Shown here: positions 1-17,363 of the stretch, in pieces
How the letters are laid out: each line of letters starts with the position of its first letter
How positions within the stretch are numbered: position 1 is the stretch's first letter
DNA from: Trichoplax sp. H2
Taxonomy: Eukaryota; Placozoa; Uniplacotomia; Trichoplacea
Direction: 5' to 3'
NCBI GenBank assembly: GCA_003344405.1
Contig: NOWV01000006.1
Location: 1 to 64,000 of the forward strand
DNA: 64,000 nt
Made by a program: the position numbers and the translations under genes
Notes under the pieces: model-generated
What the model was told of the DNA's origin: nothing
The model's input: the letters and a program-made list of their open reading frames with translations, nothing else
The model's database searches: none

Positions 1-203
1 AACTGTTATACGAGTGAATAACTCTCGTAATAGAACCATTTCTAGAAGCGGCAAGTACAGTCGTTGTTTTCCTATATTAGTTTTCCATATATTTCCAAGC
101 ATGCTTATGCTCATGAGGTCTTTTTTATACCTTGATAAGCATTCATGATACACGCATGCATGTCCTGCTATCTGAAATTAGACGTATTTTGATCATTTTT
201 TAG
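1..203 (+). other. Intron of the JIP-like gene
   Basis: This stretch precedes the first exon that can be recognised and ends in a TTTTTTAG acceptor at 196-203. No coding frame is visible, so it is most likely the 3' part of an intron whose upstream exon lies outside the window. Confidence 0.6.
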
Positions 204-3200
204 ACTCATCAGGACATAGTCCGAGTAGAGAACCGTTGAACGCATCCGAAGCAATCGTCGTCTCTCAAACTATGGCAGAAACTTCCCATGCAATAAATTT
301 TGAAAGTCTGGACGAAGGAACAGTGGATCAATCCGCCATGACTAGAGCTACTAACCAACAAGGGCAAATCAAAGCAGTCATGGGGGCAAAATCACCAGAC
401 AGCCATACTCTACCGTCTACAAGTAATTACAAGTCGTTTAATGTTCAATATTGCACTTGAACTTATACAGTCGCTATTGCTCCATTTTACTATCATTGCT
501 TTAGAATTGTCATTTCATCCGAGTATATTGTATTGGATCATGATGGCATTTCCCCTAAGCCATTATGAACAATCAATAAATAAGTTAATTCTACACGAAC
601 ACTGTTGAATATCACAAGAATGTAATAGAACTGACAGTAGTCCTGACCTTTCTTTCATAGTTTGGTTAGAAAATATCCAATTAACCATACAATTTGCTAC
701 CATAAATAGTATTATAGTTTTGTTCAAAAGCTCTCTTTGGATGTAACGAGGGTGCAAGCATCTTATTACTGTCTATAAATCATACAATATGCTTTTGTAG
801 ATTGTTTAGCATACTACTATCCGAAAACTCTTCTTGGATATATCACCATTTCATAACTTATTCAAAACATCAAAACAACGGTGCTATCCGCTACTGTCGA
901 TTTTACAATTCTTCCCGAAAACTCTCTTGACAGCCATTTCATAGCTTGATTAGAACATCCATGCTACCGTAGACTGTACAGTTTTACAATCCCAGCCGAA
1001 AACTTCCTTGGATATCATGAGGATGCAATAGGATTAACCTTGCTATCCGCTACTGTAGATTGTATAGTATAATAATTCTACCCGAACATTCCCTTGGATA
1101 TGGCAAGGATGTAATAGACAGTACCTTCGACTTTCATTGCATAGGTCGGCCAGAATATTAAATTAACCATGTTGCACGCTACGATAGATTGTATAGAGTT
1201 TTACTATGTTTCGCTATCCACTTTCAACCCTTTTTAACTTGTTTTTTGAATCTACTACGCATCTTTTTCTTGTCTGCATGGATTAGCTTAAATACGATTT
1301 AATTTTGGACTCTTTTTTCTATGTCATGCAATAGCTACAAGGAAGGTTTCGCAATCAGAAGTAGCGCAATCACCTGTTTTGCAATCAACCCATTTGGTCA
1401 AGACTGAAAACCGATTCCAATATCCCAGTGTTGATCATTCTCGTCAATCTGTTAATAACAAAGACGTGGACAAGCAGAACATGCCTAAGAGAAATACGGA
1501 GAAAACTTTTATCACGACGAGTAATCATTCGTCCTCTCCGCAATATAGAAATAGTCCTACTCATACTTTGCCCGAAAATACTTCAACAAGAACAAGCATC
1601 TCTAATCGAGATGGAACATCAATTGCTACTACTGGCCAAGCCGTAAATGAAGTAGATCACGCTAAGCATGCTGTTAGCAGGCCAAGCTACAAAATGAACA
1701 GCACAAATCAAGTAGATACAGCGCCTAAATCCGATACATTCGCTTCCAAAATTGCTAGCAAAGATGGTCAATCAAATAAGCCAATGGGTCAAGCAGCCAA
1801 TCCTATACATGCAAGCCATATCGTTCATGAAGAAAGCCAAAACAAGGATACAGCCTATCCAAATCAGATAGACGTAAGACCAAGAAATTTATCCTCTACA
1901 CAACAACATGATCCATCATTATTAGAAACGTCTAGCAGCGATGCAACGCATAGTCCCAATGATACACAAGACAGTGGATACCAGATTCATATTACACACG
2001 AAAATTTTTCATCTCCTGGACAAGAAAAGATATTGATGTCAACCATCTCAACTGGAGATACTCAGTTCAATGGTCAAGCAGGTAGTGAAGTAGATCATAC
2101 AAGTAGTGCCGCCAGTCGAAGTAGTTTACGTTATAAAACAAGCAATAGAAAGCAAACCGATACCACATATGCAAGTTTATCCTCTGCACGGTATGCCAGG
2201 TTGAATACTTATAATACACAAGAAAGTAATTCAACTACTTCCAAAACTTCTACAAATCAAGCAGTAGACGAAGTAGATCATGCAAGTAATATCGTTCGTT
2301 TGCGCACTCTACGTGATCAACAGGATGATAGAGATCAAACAGGAATGACATATGGAAGTTTATCCTCCAAGCGGTATAGAAACCCCGATAGTCGTCATCC
2401 GCAAGCAAATGACTTAATAACATCGAAAACAACCAATAGAAACGTTAAATTAATCTCATCTAGCGACCAATTCGATCATCCAAATCATAATGCTGCTAAC
2501 CTGCGTGGTGAAAAAACCGAAGATAGCAATCAACTGCGCCAACAAAATGAAATTAACCATCGAAATGTATCAACTACGATCAAACAGAAAAATATAAATG
2601 GTACCGAAAATATTCATCGAAATGATGCACATCGAAATGCAAGTAAGGTATTATCACCTACTATTGAGGCTACTGCCCTTGCTGCAACGGCTTCTGATCC
2701 ATCTGCAAAATCAACGGATTTTGTTAGCCATCAAGTTACTCCATCAGAGAAGGAGAGAAAAATCAATTCTGTTTCATATGTCAAGCATGAGCCATCCAAA
2801 GGCATAAAATATCAAACTAACATTCATCATGTCAATAACGGTGAGCCTAAAATAAATACGAATGGATATCCTAGCGGTCATTTACAATCACAAACAGGTC
2901 ATCATCAACTCACATCGACAGAAAATAAGATTCCGAATAATGTTGATTCTACTGTAATTGCTGCATCTGCGGTAATGCCTGATGAGGAACAGCCTACAAG
3001 AGATCTGGCCAACGAAGAAATTCAACCTCAAATCGTTGATAACGCAGAACAAGCCGTTGAGCTACAACCTGAACAATCTGCTGGAGTACTACCTTCAACA
3101 ACAGAAAGTACAACTGAGAATGAACCAGTAACTGCTCCTGATTCGGTCGATGCCAAAAAATCAACAAATGATACTGCAGCTCCCGAAGTAACCAAAACGA

Positions 3201-6200
3201 ATAATCCAATATCAAGTGTAATATCAAGATTTATTCCAATGAGCATTATCAAGAAATCTGCTAATAAATCAGGACAACGTGACACTGCTAAAGCAGATCC
3301 TAATGCATTCGATAAAACAGTAAAAGTCGATGATGACGACGATTGGCATATTATTTCACTTATAAAACGTGAAAAAGATGAATCGACGGCCGAGAATGCA
3401 GAAGACGTTGCTCCGTCAAGTATAAATGAACCAGAAGCAAATCAAGAATCGACCAATGCAGATAGTAGTGCCCCTACTGCTTTAGGTGTTACTGCTACTG
3501 CAGCAATGGCGACTTCAAAGGACGTAGAGAATACTCATATACAACGTGAGGAAGATAATTCTGTGAATCAGAATACCTCTTCATCTCCGAATGAGTTACA
3601 AAAGGGTACTTCTGAAAAGAATAAAATGAAAGGAGAGAATAATAATGCTGATATTGCACTAGAGGCAGCGGGAATAACAGCCGTGGCTGCATCGGCAGCA
3701 GCATATGAATCGGAACCAATGTCGGAAAAGCCGCAATCAATATCAGCTAAAGGAGACAAGGAACACGCTCCAGATGATGCACACTCACGCATAAAAACAA
3801 CAGCACCCTCTAATAGTCGATACTCAAATAAGAACCACACCAATCTAAAAGACGTGAAGACCACTAAAGCTGAACCTCAAAATAGTGTAAAATCTTCTGC
3901 GGCAGTACCATTAGCAACTACCAATGGAGACATCAAAGTAGAACATAAGAATACTCAATCCATACATGAAGGTAATGAATTGAAAGCTGATCATACTCAA
4001 GAAAATGAATCTTCGATGTCAAAGCCTACAGAAGCTAAAGTAATTTCACCAAATCAGAGTATATTACCACAACAAACACAACATAAGACAGTGGAAATGA
4101 CAATGCAAAAAGAGAAACCCAATGATACTGACAAGGATAGGCCTACAGAACCTTCTATCGTCAACGATTCTAATATATCTAAGGTAAAAAAAGAGGAATT
4201 GCCAACTGCAGGTCGACAAGTAAGCCAACGCACATCTATCAATCAAGAGGAAAATAAAGTAGTGACTAATCATGATGAAGTCAATGATTCTGCAACTACT
4301 CATAATGAAATAAATAAACAGGCTGCTGTGGATCAGGTGAAATCTACATCTTCCCATGGAATAACAAACCAACATAAGTACGAATATCAGGGCAAAGAAG
4401 GAACTCATCCATCTCAAGATAGCAAATCCATCGATGATGGTCAAGTAAAAGAAACTAAATCTTCGGAAGTATCTAGTGAAGAAAGCCCAGTTAATAATGA
4501 AGAAATGGTAGAAACCGAAGAAGCACCTGATATTAAAGACAAAAATACGAATATGCAGGTACATAAAAATGTAAATAGTACTATAGAAGAGAGAAAGAAT
4601 GACGTTAATATATCTGACCAAGATAAAATACATGATAAAAACCCCGTTCAATCACCACCTGGACATGATATAAATACAGCAGAAAATGAAGAGATCATAA
4701 ATCATAGCAGATCACCTCAAGACCCTAAAATATCCCATGAACAAGATATAAAACCAGCTAATATAGAACATATAAAAACTGCCGAAAATGAAAATACCAC
4801 AATTCACAGCAAAGAATCGCCTGAAGATCCTAAAAGTGATCGCGAAAATCACATTCAACCATCACCAAAAATCGGTTCTAAAGATGAAGTATCAGCTAGT
4901 CCTAAGAACAAGCATCAAGATATCGCAACTACCAACAATGAAGATGCTCAAGATGCAGATGAAACTCATATACAACATCACGAAGCTCGAGAGCCCGAAC
5001 GTGAACAAATCAGTGAAGAAAAGGAGGGTCATAACGTAGTAGCTCCAAAAGAAGTAGAAAAAATTGTACCTGTACAGACACAAACTGCCGAAGCAGAGAA
5101 TAATCAGAAAGTTTCTATCAATCACCAAGCGAAAACGGAAGACCATGCCTCTGACAAAGATGCAAATGACGAAACGCTGGCAAAGCATAGGATTCACGAT
5201 AAAGATCCACATCTAAAAGTACATGATGTGCAGTCCTTGGAAGATCGTGAGAAACCAACTGAAGAAGCACCTCACCAAGATGAGAATGTACAAGAAACTT
5301 CTAACGCCAATCATGTAACAGAAACGGAAGATCATGCTTCAAAGATAGCTACAAACGATGAAACATTAGAAAAGGATGAGACTCATGATAAAGATTTACA
5401 TTTAGAAGCACATGACGCCCAGCCGGTGGAAGATCATGAGAAACCAACTGAAGAAGCACCTCACCAAGATGAGAATGTACAAGAAACTTCTAACGCCAAT
5501 CATGAAGCAGAAACGGAAGATCATACTTCAAAGATAGCTACAAATGATGAAACATTAGAAAAGGATGAGACTCATGATAAAGATTTACATTTAGAAGCAC
5601 ATGACGCCCAGCCGGTGGAAGATCATGAGAAATCAACTGAAGAAGTACCTCACCAAGATGAGAATGTACAAGAAACTTCTAACGCCAATCATGAAGCAGA
5701 AACGGAAGATCATACTTCAAAGGCAGCTACAAATGGTGAAACATTAGAAAAGGATGAGACTCATGATAAAGATTTACATTTAGAAGCACATGACGCCCAG
5801 CCGGTGGAAGATCATGAGAAACCAACTGAAGAAGTACCTCATGAAAATGAGAATGTACATGATAACAAACCCGAAGATCAAGACCAGCATGAAAATGAAA
5901 ATGTGCATGATAACAAAGCCGAAGATCAAGACCAAGCAATAACGGCACACGTCATTCACAGCAAACATGGTTTAGAATCTGATAGCTCTGGCGAAGAAGT
6001 TGAAGGTCATGAACAGTTAGGAGTAATTGATGAAGAATCGGAAATAGAAGAACAAGATGAAGCAGTTACGGCTGCAACTGCAGGAGATGTTGCTGCAGAA
6101 AGTGAGCAGATACATGGAACAACCGAACATGAAGATCAAGCGACACCCGTTACTGATCATGAGGGTCATCAGTTACAAAAAAGTGATGAAGAAATTACGA

Positions 6201-9200
6201 AAGCATCGCATGACGATAAGGAAACAGAAGAGGAAGAAACAGATCGCAACCAAGAATCTGCGGATAATATGGATGCAGTCGCTACTACTACAGTAGTCGC
6301 AGGTACCGCTGCTGCCGGGGCAGCTGCTGCGGCCGAATCTGAAGATGAGCCTGCTCATCAGTTACAAAAAAGTGATGAAGAAATTACAAAAGCATCACAT
6401 GACGATAAGGAAACGGGAGAGGATGAAACCGATAGCAAACATGAATCTACGGATAATATGGATGCAGTCGCTACTACTACAGTAGTGGCTGCTGCTGCTG
6501 CTGCCGGAGCAGCAGCTGCGGCTGAATCTAAAGATGAGCCTACTAATGTGAATGTGGCCAAGTTATCAAAGCATGATGAAGAAATTGCTGAAAGTATTGC
6601 ACGACATCCTATCCAAATTCATATCTCTGACGAACGAACCTGTGGCGAAGAAGAATCTATGGCTGAATGGATTGATTGGCAGGAAGAATATGATCATGCT
6701 TGTTATAAGTATTACAATAGTCAGATCAGAAGATCTTTGCAGGAAGAGGTTTGTTAACTTTTTGGAATTTAATTAATGAGCTTGGCGCGTGCTAAATGCT
6801 ACCGTTGTGCTATTACAAATAGGGAGAATTTTCATCGAGCAATGAAAGGAGTGAATCGGAGCATACTTTAGTGGCTGGAGCTACTTTAGCAGCTACCACT
6901 CCCTCGAAAAGTTCTAGTCCAGCTCGTTCTCCATCGGGCAGAAGAAAATTCTTGCCTAATAGACTTCGACGTAGCATGAAGAGAAAAGCTAACGCCAATG
7001 AAGCCGATGACGACTTGGACGCAGAGGAAATCAAAGCTAAGGCTAAAATATTGCATGAACTATCGATGTAATGCGCTTACTAATCTCTCTTTTGAATTAT
7101 AATTCTTTATTCTAAGTATCAATATCACTGATTTTATCCCTTACCATATCTCAATCTAGGTCGAGTGAAGAAAATGAAGATATGCAACAGAAAAAAGCTG
7201 GTTTAGGCAGAGTGTATGTAGGATGTTATATCTCTCACATTTTCTTAAGTAGAGTAAGATCTTATGATGACAAAATTTTTGGCTAGTTTAAAATTTAGCC
7301 TTCTGCAGAGAAGGTATATGCTCTACTCCATGTAGCTATCAACATGATAACGATATCATCTTTATAATCTATAGCCTATCTAGTTTGGGTAAAAAGAAAG
7401 GAAATGAAATTCTTCAAAAATCTTTGAAGCAATCTAACAAAGAGAAATTAGCTGCAGACACATCAAATGATTTGCAAAGACAGATTCATCAAAAAATGCA
7501 AACTAAGTAAGTTTGTAAATTTAAATAAAATTGATTTTATTACAAATAGTAATTACTAATCTTAATTATGCAAAGTCTACAGATAATTGTTTAGGAAAAT
7601 ATGCAGACTTTGAAATAGTGTAGCATTCGCAATGCGTTTACTATCGGATTCATAATGGGATCACACAAACTTTGAATGTTATAGTATTTGTATTATTCCG
7701 TACACTTTTCCGAAATTGCTAAATTCTTACAATAATAATGATCCCAAATCTATCTGTACATATGGGTCTTACTACACTAATATTGGATATACTGCAATAT
7801 CAAGATATAGTATATACTTGTACGGTATCATTTCTTAAAAGGTATGATTGTATCGTAAACTCTTTTATTATTTTTCAGTTTTTCTTATCTGGATACGCCA
7901 GAAGAAGATGCTTCCTCAAATAATAAAAGTAAGAGATTTCGAATAGTTTTCTTACGATAACTATGGTTACCTATCAGTGGGCTGATAGCATAACATGCTT
8001 GCAATTCAAATAAAACCAAACTATTAGCATTAGTAATTCTACATCTATTGTATTTTTAATACGGCAAACAGTTATATTAAAGGAATGATATTGACATTGG
8101 CTACAATTGTAGAACTATTACAGATTATTATTTATTATATAGTAACTTAACATTTGTTGTATTTGTATTATCCAGTAAAACTTTAAACCGTTATAACGTT
8201 ACCATGTAATAATAACTAATTACTACTTTTCAATAGAAAATTTACTTATACGTCATACGATTGATACCCAGAGAAGCTTATACAGCAGCAAGAGTTTAGA
8301 CCTAACATTCTTGAATTCGACGGTAGGATTCATGAATTTCATATCATTATGATCTGTCAAGATTTAATGCAGCTCCGTCACTATTACTTGTCAATGTTAC
8401 CCGTGAAGAATCTGCATTAAGAGTGTTAATATAAGCAAAATGTACATTTTTGTTAGGATGCATGCATTACCGGAGCAAGAGCTTACTTAGTGGAATCCGA
8501 TAAGCCGAAACAGAGTAAAAGCGAAATAGCGAGAAAGTTATTTCCCACAACGGAGGACGATGAGCCTATTCAAAATGGAAATGATGATGTAAACACAAAT
8601 ACTGAAATTCATCACGATTCTATGTCCGATCACAGTAATAACTCTCAACACGAGCAAGGAGCAGATGATGAGCCTAACGTGATTGGAGAGACTGTAGAAA
8701 CTCCAGACAATCTCAATAAATCATCAATTGTTTGGTTATGTACTAGGCAAGGGCATGTAGCGGTATTAGATTTAATTGATAAATGCGGTGAATGTATCGA
8801 CTCTTTTCGAGTATGTGCCTCGCCGTTGCTGTGTATTTCAGCAGTTCCAGGATTTACTCCTGATGTTAATCGTGCAACCGAATCACATGAGCACGATATA
8901 ACTGATCATGTCACAACAACAGCTGAACAGCAAGATGCAGCAGCGATGGAAAGGTATAAAGCTTTAATGGGTAAAAAAGCCTCTAACGATGTTAATCTGC
9001 CTTGCATGTGGATGGGATCTGAATCTGGATGGTAAGATGCTGTGCAACCAGTTCAAAATTCTATATTTAATCTTGCAGTATCTGCATGTTATTGCGTTGA
9101 ATAACATTCTCTGACTTAAATTGTCTCCTATAATCTCCGCTAGTAAAATTTTGAAGCTTAAATCGTAAACTATTGACACACTTAAAATGAAATCAGTTAT

Positions 9201-11181
9201 TGTAGTATTTTGTCCAATTTATTTAATTAAAATCATTACTCAATTAAATTACAGAAAGTTGATCAGATAATAATTAAGCAAATTAATATTATAATGTATA
9301 CGTATAGTTACAAGCTCTTAGAGAACTGTAGTAGACGATTGCAACTTTGTTTTATAGTTATCATGATATTCACGTAGGCTAGATATCTGTACATGAATTC
9401 ATATTTTTAATACTTGCTATTACATAGGCTTTATATTCATCCTTGCGGTCCTAAACGCCATGAAGCAATTCATTCCATGCAACTAAGAGATGCAGTTCTA
9501 AGTATCCAGTAAGTCATGCCTTAATGAAGCGAATCTAAATCGAAAAATATTATTTAAGTGACGAAGAAGATTTATCATAAAATCGTATATATTAGCATTA
9601 GAACTATAATCAAGCTAAAATAAGTCAGGAAATTTCGGCTCATGAAGCTGTTAGTGTCGTATAAGAAATTTTTTTAGATATTTTTTTTGATTCCTAACGT
9701 CGAGTTTTTTGGTATTCTAAGAGTAAATAGATTTATATTCTATTTTTCTATAACTTCTTTATAGTTACTTCGATAATCGGGTTTATGTTGGCCTTGTCAA
9801 CGGTACAGTGACTGTTTTCGAGCGAGATAAAGGTACAAGTTTTGAATAAATTAATTGTAAGGCTGTATGAATGACGTCTTTAATTTAAAACTTTAATTGA
9901 TACTGTTAGAGGGATTATGGAAGTTCGATGATCATAAAGTTATAAACCTGGGAAGTCATGCTGTAGCACCTGTAATATGTATAAAATCATCTGGTAAAAA
10001 GTTATGGGCAAGCTGCAGTAACATGCTACATGTTATTAAACCCGAAAATATGCAAGTTGAGGTTAGTTAGAATTTATGTACTGAAGCTTATTTCTTTGAT
10101 TCGAGACATTAGTAAAATTGTTTATACCTATACTTACTATGTGCGGTGTATTCTTCAAAGCTTATTACATATTAGCATTTACAAGAGCTCATAGCACAAA
10201 TACGGTACATGCGTATGATTTAAGAAATGCTCTAATCTTTAGGCATCAATTCAATGTCATCCCCGTACGAAACATTATGTAACACATGTGGTATGCGGTG
10301 GTGACGTCGCATGGGTTGCTACCAGAAAAAATAGTATTATCCGTGCAGTTAATACAACCAGTTTTCAAACGATGAAGGAAATAGATATATGCCATCATAT
10401 CGAAGGAGCAATCGGTAATCAAGTTATATTTTGTATTAGTAATTACAAATGACGTAATTGCAAGTAGCTTTATTAATACTGCATAAACGCCAGCATTTTA
10501 AGTAAGAACATACATACAACTACTCCTAAAAGCTACTTCATGTTTAGGAAAAATGACTGTTCTCTGCGTTACTGCTCTCGCAATTAATGAGAGTTGCTTA
10601 TGGATTGGTACAAATATTGGATTATTGTTACGAATTCCAGTCATAACTCCGACCGCTGCCAATACAGCAGTATCTAGTAAGTCAATTAAATTAAGCTTCC
10701 GCAAACGAATATCCGAATTATTCTTAAAGAAATTAGTATAGACTGACTGTACGATTCATTACTAATAATTATTAATTGATTATTTATGGATTATTTTAAA
10801 ATATGATTGATAACCTTGACTAAAATAGCATTCTCACTTATTTGCAATCATTTTTCACTAGGCGGAGTTTTACAAACTGCATGGTCTAAGTTAGTACGTG
10901 TATGTCCACTACGACACAAAAGTACGATACGCTTTTTGATCTCCTCTCCAGCCCGATTAAATCCAAAACAAGCAGAGGATAATTTGCTCGATTTTGGTGT
11001 AAATTCTGACAATTTAGTTGCTCAGCGCTTTGGCCATATGACTGGTGCCATGGTCTTTACCAAGCAAGGTTATATGGTTAGCCGTACAATGTCACCGATA
11101 GAAACGAAAACTAAATTAATGGTTTTTAGCTGTGGTGAAGGTATCGAAAAGACTGCATCGACTATCAATACGTCCCGTTAA
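204..11181 (+). CDS. JIP3/JIP4-like scaffold with giant acidic exon (5' partial)
   Basis: Fourteen exons keep one frame: 204-422, 1335-6748, 6823-7067, 7160-7213, 7384-7506, 7879-7928, 8237-8322, 8457-9031, 9428-9508, 9765-9832, 9910-10061, 10243-10414, 10548-10676 and 10862-11181 (TAA). They encode 2561 residues; the 5' end lies outside the window. The last seven exons resemble the C-terminal WD40-like propeller of JNK-interacting proteins 3/4 (UNC-16/Sunday driver), which link kinesin and dynein to cargo and JNK signalling. Visible motifs are VWLCT, DSFRVCASPLLCISAVPG, GLVNGTVTVFER, HPR, LWIGTNIG and a closing SCGEG that parallels the family's SGGEGY. The 5.4-kb exon is hydrophilic, rich in Glu, Asp, Asn, His and Thr, and not recognisable as a domain. 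RH1, RH2 and the leucine zipper are not seen and may lie upstream. RhoGEFs of the ARHGEF10/17 type have a related propeller and are the main alternative. Confidence 0.82.
590..1215 (+). repeat. Degenerate ~120-bp tandem repeat in intron
   Basis: The intron at 423-1334 holds four or five diverged copies of a unit of roughly 120 bp. Each has a core like GCTACNGTAGATTGTA followed by CCGAANACTCTCTTGGATAT and a GGATGTAATAGA segment. Copies near 770, 890, 960, 1050 and 1180 are the clearest. No coding potential is visible. Confidence 0.6.
5133..5850 (+). repeat. 63-residue coding tandem repeat (189 bp, ~4 copies)
   Basis: Inside the giant exon of the JIP-like gene, the motif GAAACGGAAG recurs at 5321, 5510 and 5699, an exact 189-bp period, with an older diverged copy from about 5133. 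Each unit encodes 63 residues with key motifs EDHxSK, KDETHDKDLHLEAHDAQPVE and ENVQETSNANH. The middle copies are nearly identical in DNA, which points to recent unequal exchange or slippage. The last unit diverges after the HENENVHDNK segment. Confidence 0.95.
6167..6545 (+). repeat. Second coding duplication, unrelated 63-residue unit
   Basis: CATCAGTTACAAAAAAGTGA starts at 6167 and again at 6356, again a 189-bp spacing. The unit encodes 63 residues running from QKSDEEITKASHDDKE through DNMDAVATTTVV to an alanine run (AAAGAAAAAES). It shares no sequence with the repeat at 5133-5850, although the unit length is the same. Confidence 0.93.
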
Positions 11182-13224
11182 AAGTTTAATTCTGTCCAAC
11201 AAGATTTATGGCAAATAAACGTATTAGTAAATGAAACACAAAGATATATATTGCAAAATCAACGTATAAAACACTGAAATTTATATGTTTAGATTTATAA
11301 AAAATTTTAATATACACCTCTCTTCTATTGCATCACCTCGATTAGTTTATTAATATTTTTTGACTAATTTTGTTATATGCCACAAACGAACGAATAGGGT
11401 CGATACAAGTACAATAAATAATTTTTATGGAAGGCATAAGTGAACGAGAATGCCTTATAATGTGTAGATATAAATTTTAGTTTTAATGCCAAGATTAGGT
11501 GATTGATAAACTCTGAAGTTGTTACAACTGTTAGGCACGCTATTATTTTGCTTGGCAACTATTCTCTATATTGAAATGCAAAAATTATCTAGCCGTCGCT
11601 CGAAAATTGTTAAAAAACTAATTGACTCCTGTACTCTTCTGTATGACCATCTTGATCGCCAGTCATTTTATCTTATAGCAATGAGGACCACCTCATGAGC
11701 TAGACGGAAAAGCAAATATTATATTTCGTCATAATTCAAGTACAAAGTCAAGATTTGAAAACTTTATTTAAGTTTTTGTATCACGAATCATAAGCTATTA
11801 TTACTTTAACAGCTATAAGAACGACAATGATGATTGTATTGTTTGAAGCACACCATAAATATTAATGATATTGACATTTTACTGCAACCGATACGTTCCA
11901 TTAAGACTAGACTAGATTCAGCAATATAACGTATCTTTACTATTACGATTTACAACACACAATCTTCTACTGTATTATCTTTAATAAAATGATGATCTCA
12001 ATAATTGCTTAGTTTATTAATGATAACTACAGAATTATACTGTCGATGGTTGCCGTAATGCTTAACATATTGGACTATTTGGTACCAGTGCAAAATAGTC
12101 ATATGTGCGTATGTGCAAAAAAATGTAGCAGCTGTTTCGCACGATTATGCACTATTTTACATACGTTTATGATACTACGCGTATACGAGTAGTAGTTTAA
12201 TAGAACCTGATTACCGCATGGAAAATGTATAACTACTCTCTTTATCGTGAATAGAAATCATCCATCACGTATACCAGTTTGCCGCTATAACTACAATTGG
12301 CAATGTAATGTTCAGAGCCATAAGTACCAGAGTACAATATTTAATTGTAAGAAGCGTATCCAAAATTTTATAAAGCAAGATTATAAATGACTTTGCAGGT
12401 GCATTTGCTGAACAAGACTTTCGGCTAAGCACCGATTGGTTGGCGAAAATTACTTTTATAGTAAACCTGCATAACAATTAAGTAACTCGTGCATGTCATA
12501 CGCGTACGTTATTCAATTAAATAAATTCTGTGTACTATGAGAGTATTGCTTACGGTAAATTTAGAACTGAGAGAAGTTAATAATTTGGTCATAAACTTCT
12601 TGTAGACTTGCAACAGTAAAATATCCCCGGTTAGAAATAGAGGTGAGCTATCGTTGCTTTCATGTATTACATATTCGATATAACACAAAGTATTGTAAGC
12701 CAAAATTATTCAATTATAGCTTATAAATCTTATCCCGATGAATCATAACTTACAGACAATCATCATAATACACGGTTGCATAAAAACATATAGCATACTA
12801 AAATTTACTTTGAACAGTCAGTTTTCCTATAAATCAAGAACATTATGTAAAGTGTGTGAATCGCGAAGGTTTCTACAATAAATGCAGTACATGATTTGCT
12901 TTGCGGCCAAGGAATTTCTATCAGCATGTCTCTTAAATTCGAAAGAAATATCCTTGCAATCTAGATATAGTGATGTCTAGTATTTAAAGCGTACTATGTT
13001 GCAGCTACATATAATACAATAGTTGCAGAAATTATCTATAACTTACGCAAATAAATTAGTCATATTATGATTGCTCTAAAAAATGGTATCATGTCAACTT
13101 CAAAAACTGCATTATAATGAGTGTAATGACATCTAGTATTGTAATATCCAGAAGTAACCGTGGACTTTCTAGTACGGTAAGAATCAACACGCACAGGTCA
13201 AAAAACGCAATACTAAGGCTTCAC
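11182..13224. other. Convergent intergenic region, no gene seen
   Basis: About 2 kb lies between the 3' ends of the JIP-like gene (+) and PRPS (-). I find no exon chain, tRNA or repeat array here, only AT-rich sequence that must contain both 3' untranslated regions. Confidence 0.6.
11214..11219 (+). promoter_or_regulatory. Candidate poly(A) signal AATAAA of JIP-like gene
   Basis: A canonical AATAAA lies 33 bases after the stop codon of the JIP-like gene and is the first one downstream. It predicts a short 3' untranslated region. This is positional inference only. Confidence 0.5.
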
Positions 13225-16727
<3,503 letters not shown>

Positions 16728-17314
16728 GACGAGCTCGTCGAATAAGCAGCAAGAACTCAAAGTAGCAATTTCTTCTTTCCAATTGAGCTGTCCGATCTGG
16801 CAGAAATCCAAAGCGATCTGGTCCGACGAGCTTCCTACTGTTCAGTATAGGGCAAGGTAGAACAAGGATACAGACAGACATAGGTTAGGACGTCCGGGGC
16901 AGGATTTCCAGTGGCGTAAACCATACTGGCGTGTGAGTATCTACTGTATCATACTGTAGTGTTGTTGGAATACGATAGCACATAGCTCTCGACACAAGTA
17001 TGCTTTCCTATCACCAATCGTCATGGCGACTCATGATTTAGTATAGACATAATTTTGTCATGGTGCTCATCCACGATAGCCTGTGTTGGAGGTTCTAGCA
17101 TTTGAAATAGAGGGATAGGACAGCTTGAATGGCTTATTTCAATTCTATTTCGACAGCATTGACACTGTCCTAGAGCAGCTAAATTCCATCATCGACAACA
17201 TGCTAAGGGAGGCGGGGACATCATCATCCTTGCTAGTTGGTCAAGTGTACTGTCTAAAACACTACCATAATCGTCAGGTAATAGTATGGACATGACAGCG
17301 CAGTGGATCCACCC

Positions 17315-17350
17315 CACGTGGGCATGACGTCAAGGAAAGCTTTTCGCGCC
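17315..17350. promoter_or_regulatory. Clustered E-box, CRE and E2F-like sites
   Basis: Within 36 bases lie CACGTG (17315-17320), the full palindromic CRE TGACGTCA (17325-17332) and the E2F-like TTTCGCGCC (17342-17350). The cluster is about 590 bases upstream of the PRPS start codon on the opposite strand, and it stands out for its CpG content in an AT-rich area. It is a plausible promoter core for PRPS or for an unrecognised transcript. Its direction cannot be read from sequence. Confidence 0.5.
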
Positions 17351-17363
17351 AATTAAAATGGCC

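Noticed and set aside
4064-4651. 195-codon minus-strand open frame
   Set aside because: It is the antisense shadow of the giant exon, which has protein repeats and in-frame splice links; the shadow has only Phe/Ile-rich sequence from reversed codons.
204-11181. Reading the gene as a RhoGEF (ARHGEF10/17)
   Set aside because: The propeller is related, but the VWLCT, DSFRVCAS and HPR-type motifs fit JIP3/JIP4 better and no DH or PH domain is visible; kept only as an alternative.
16728-16811. Upstream extension of PRPS to a start at 16811
   Set aside because: PRPS proteins across animals begin MPNIK; the additional 28 residues have no counterpart and are probably 5' untranslated sequence.
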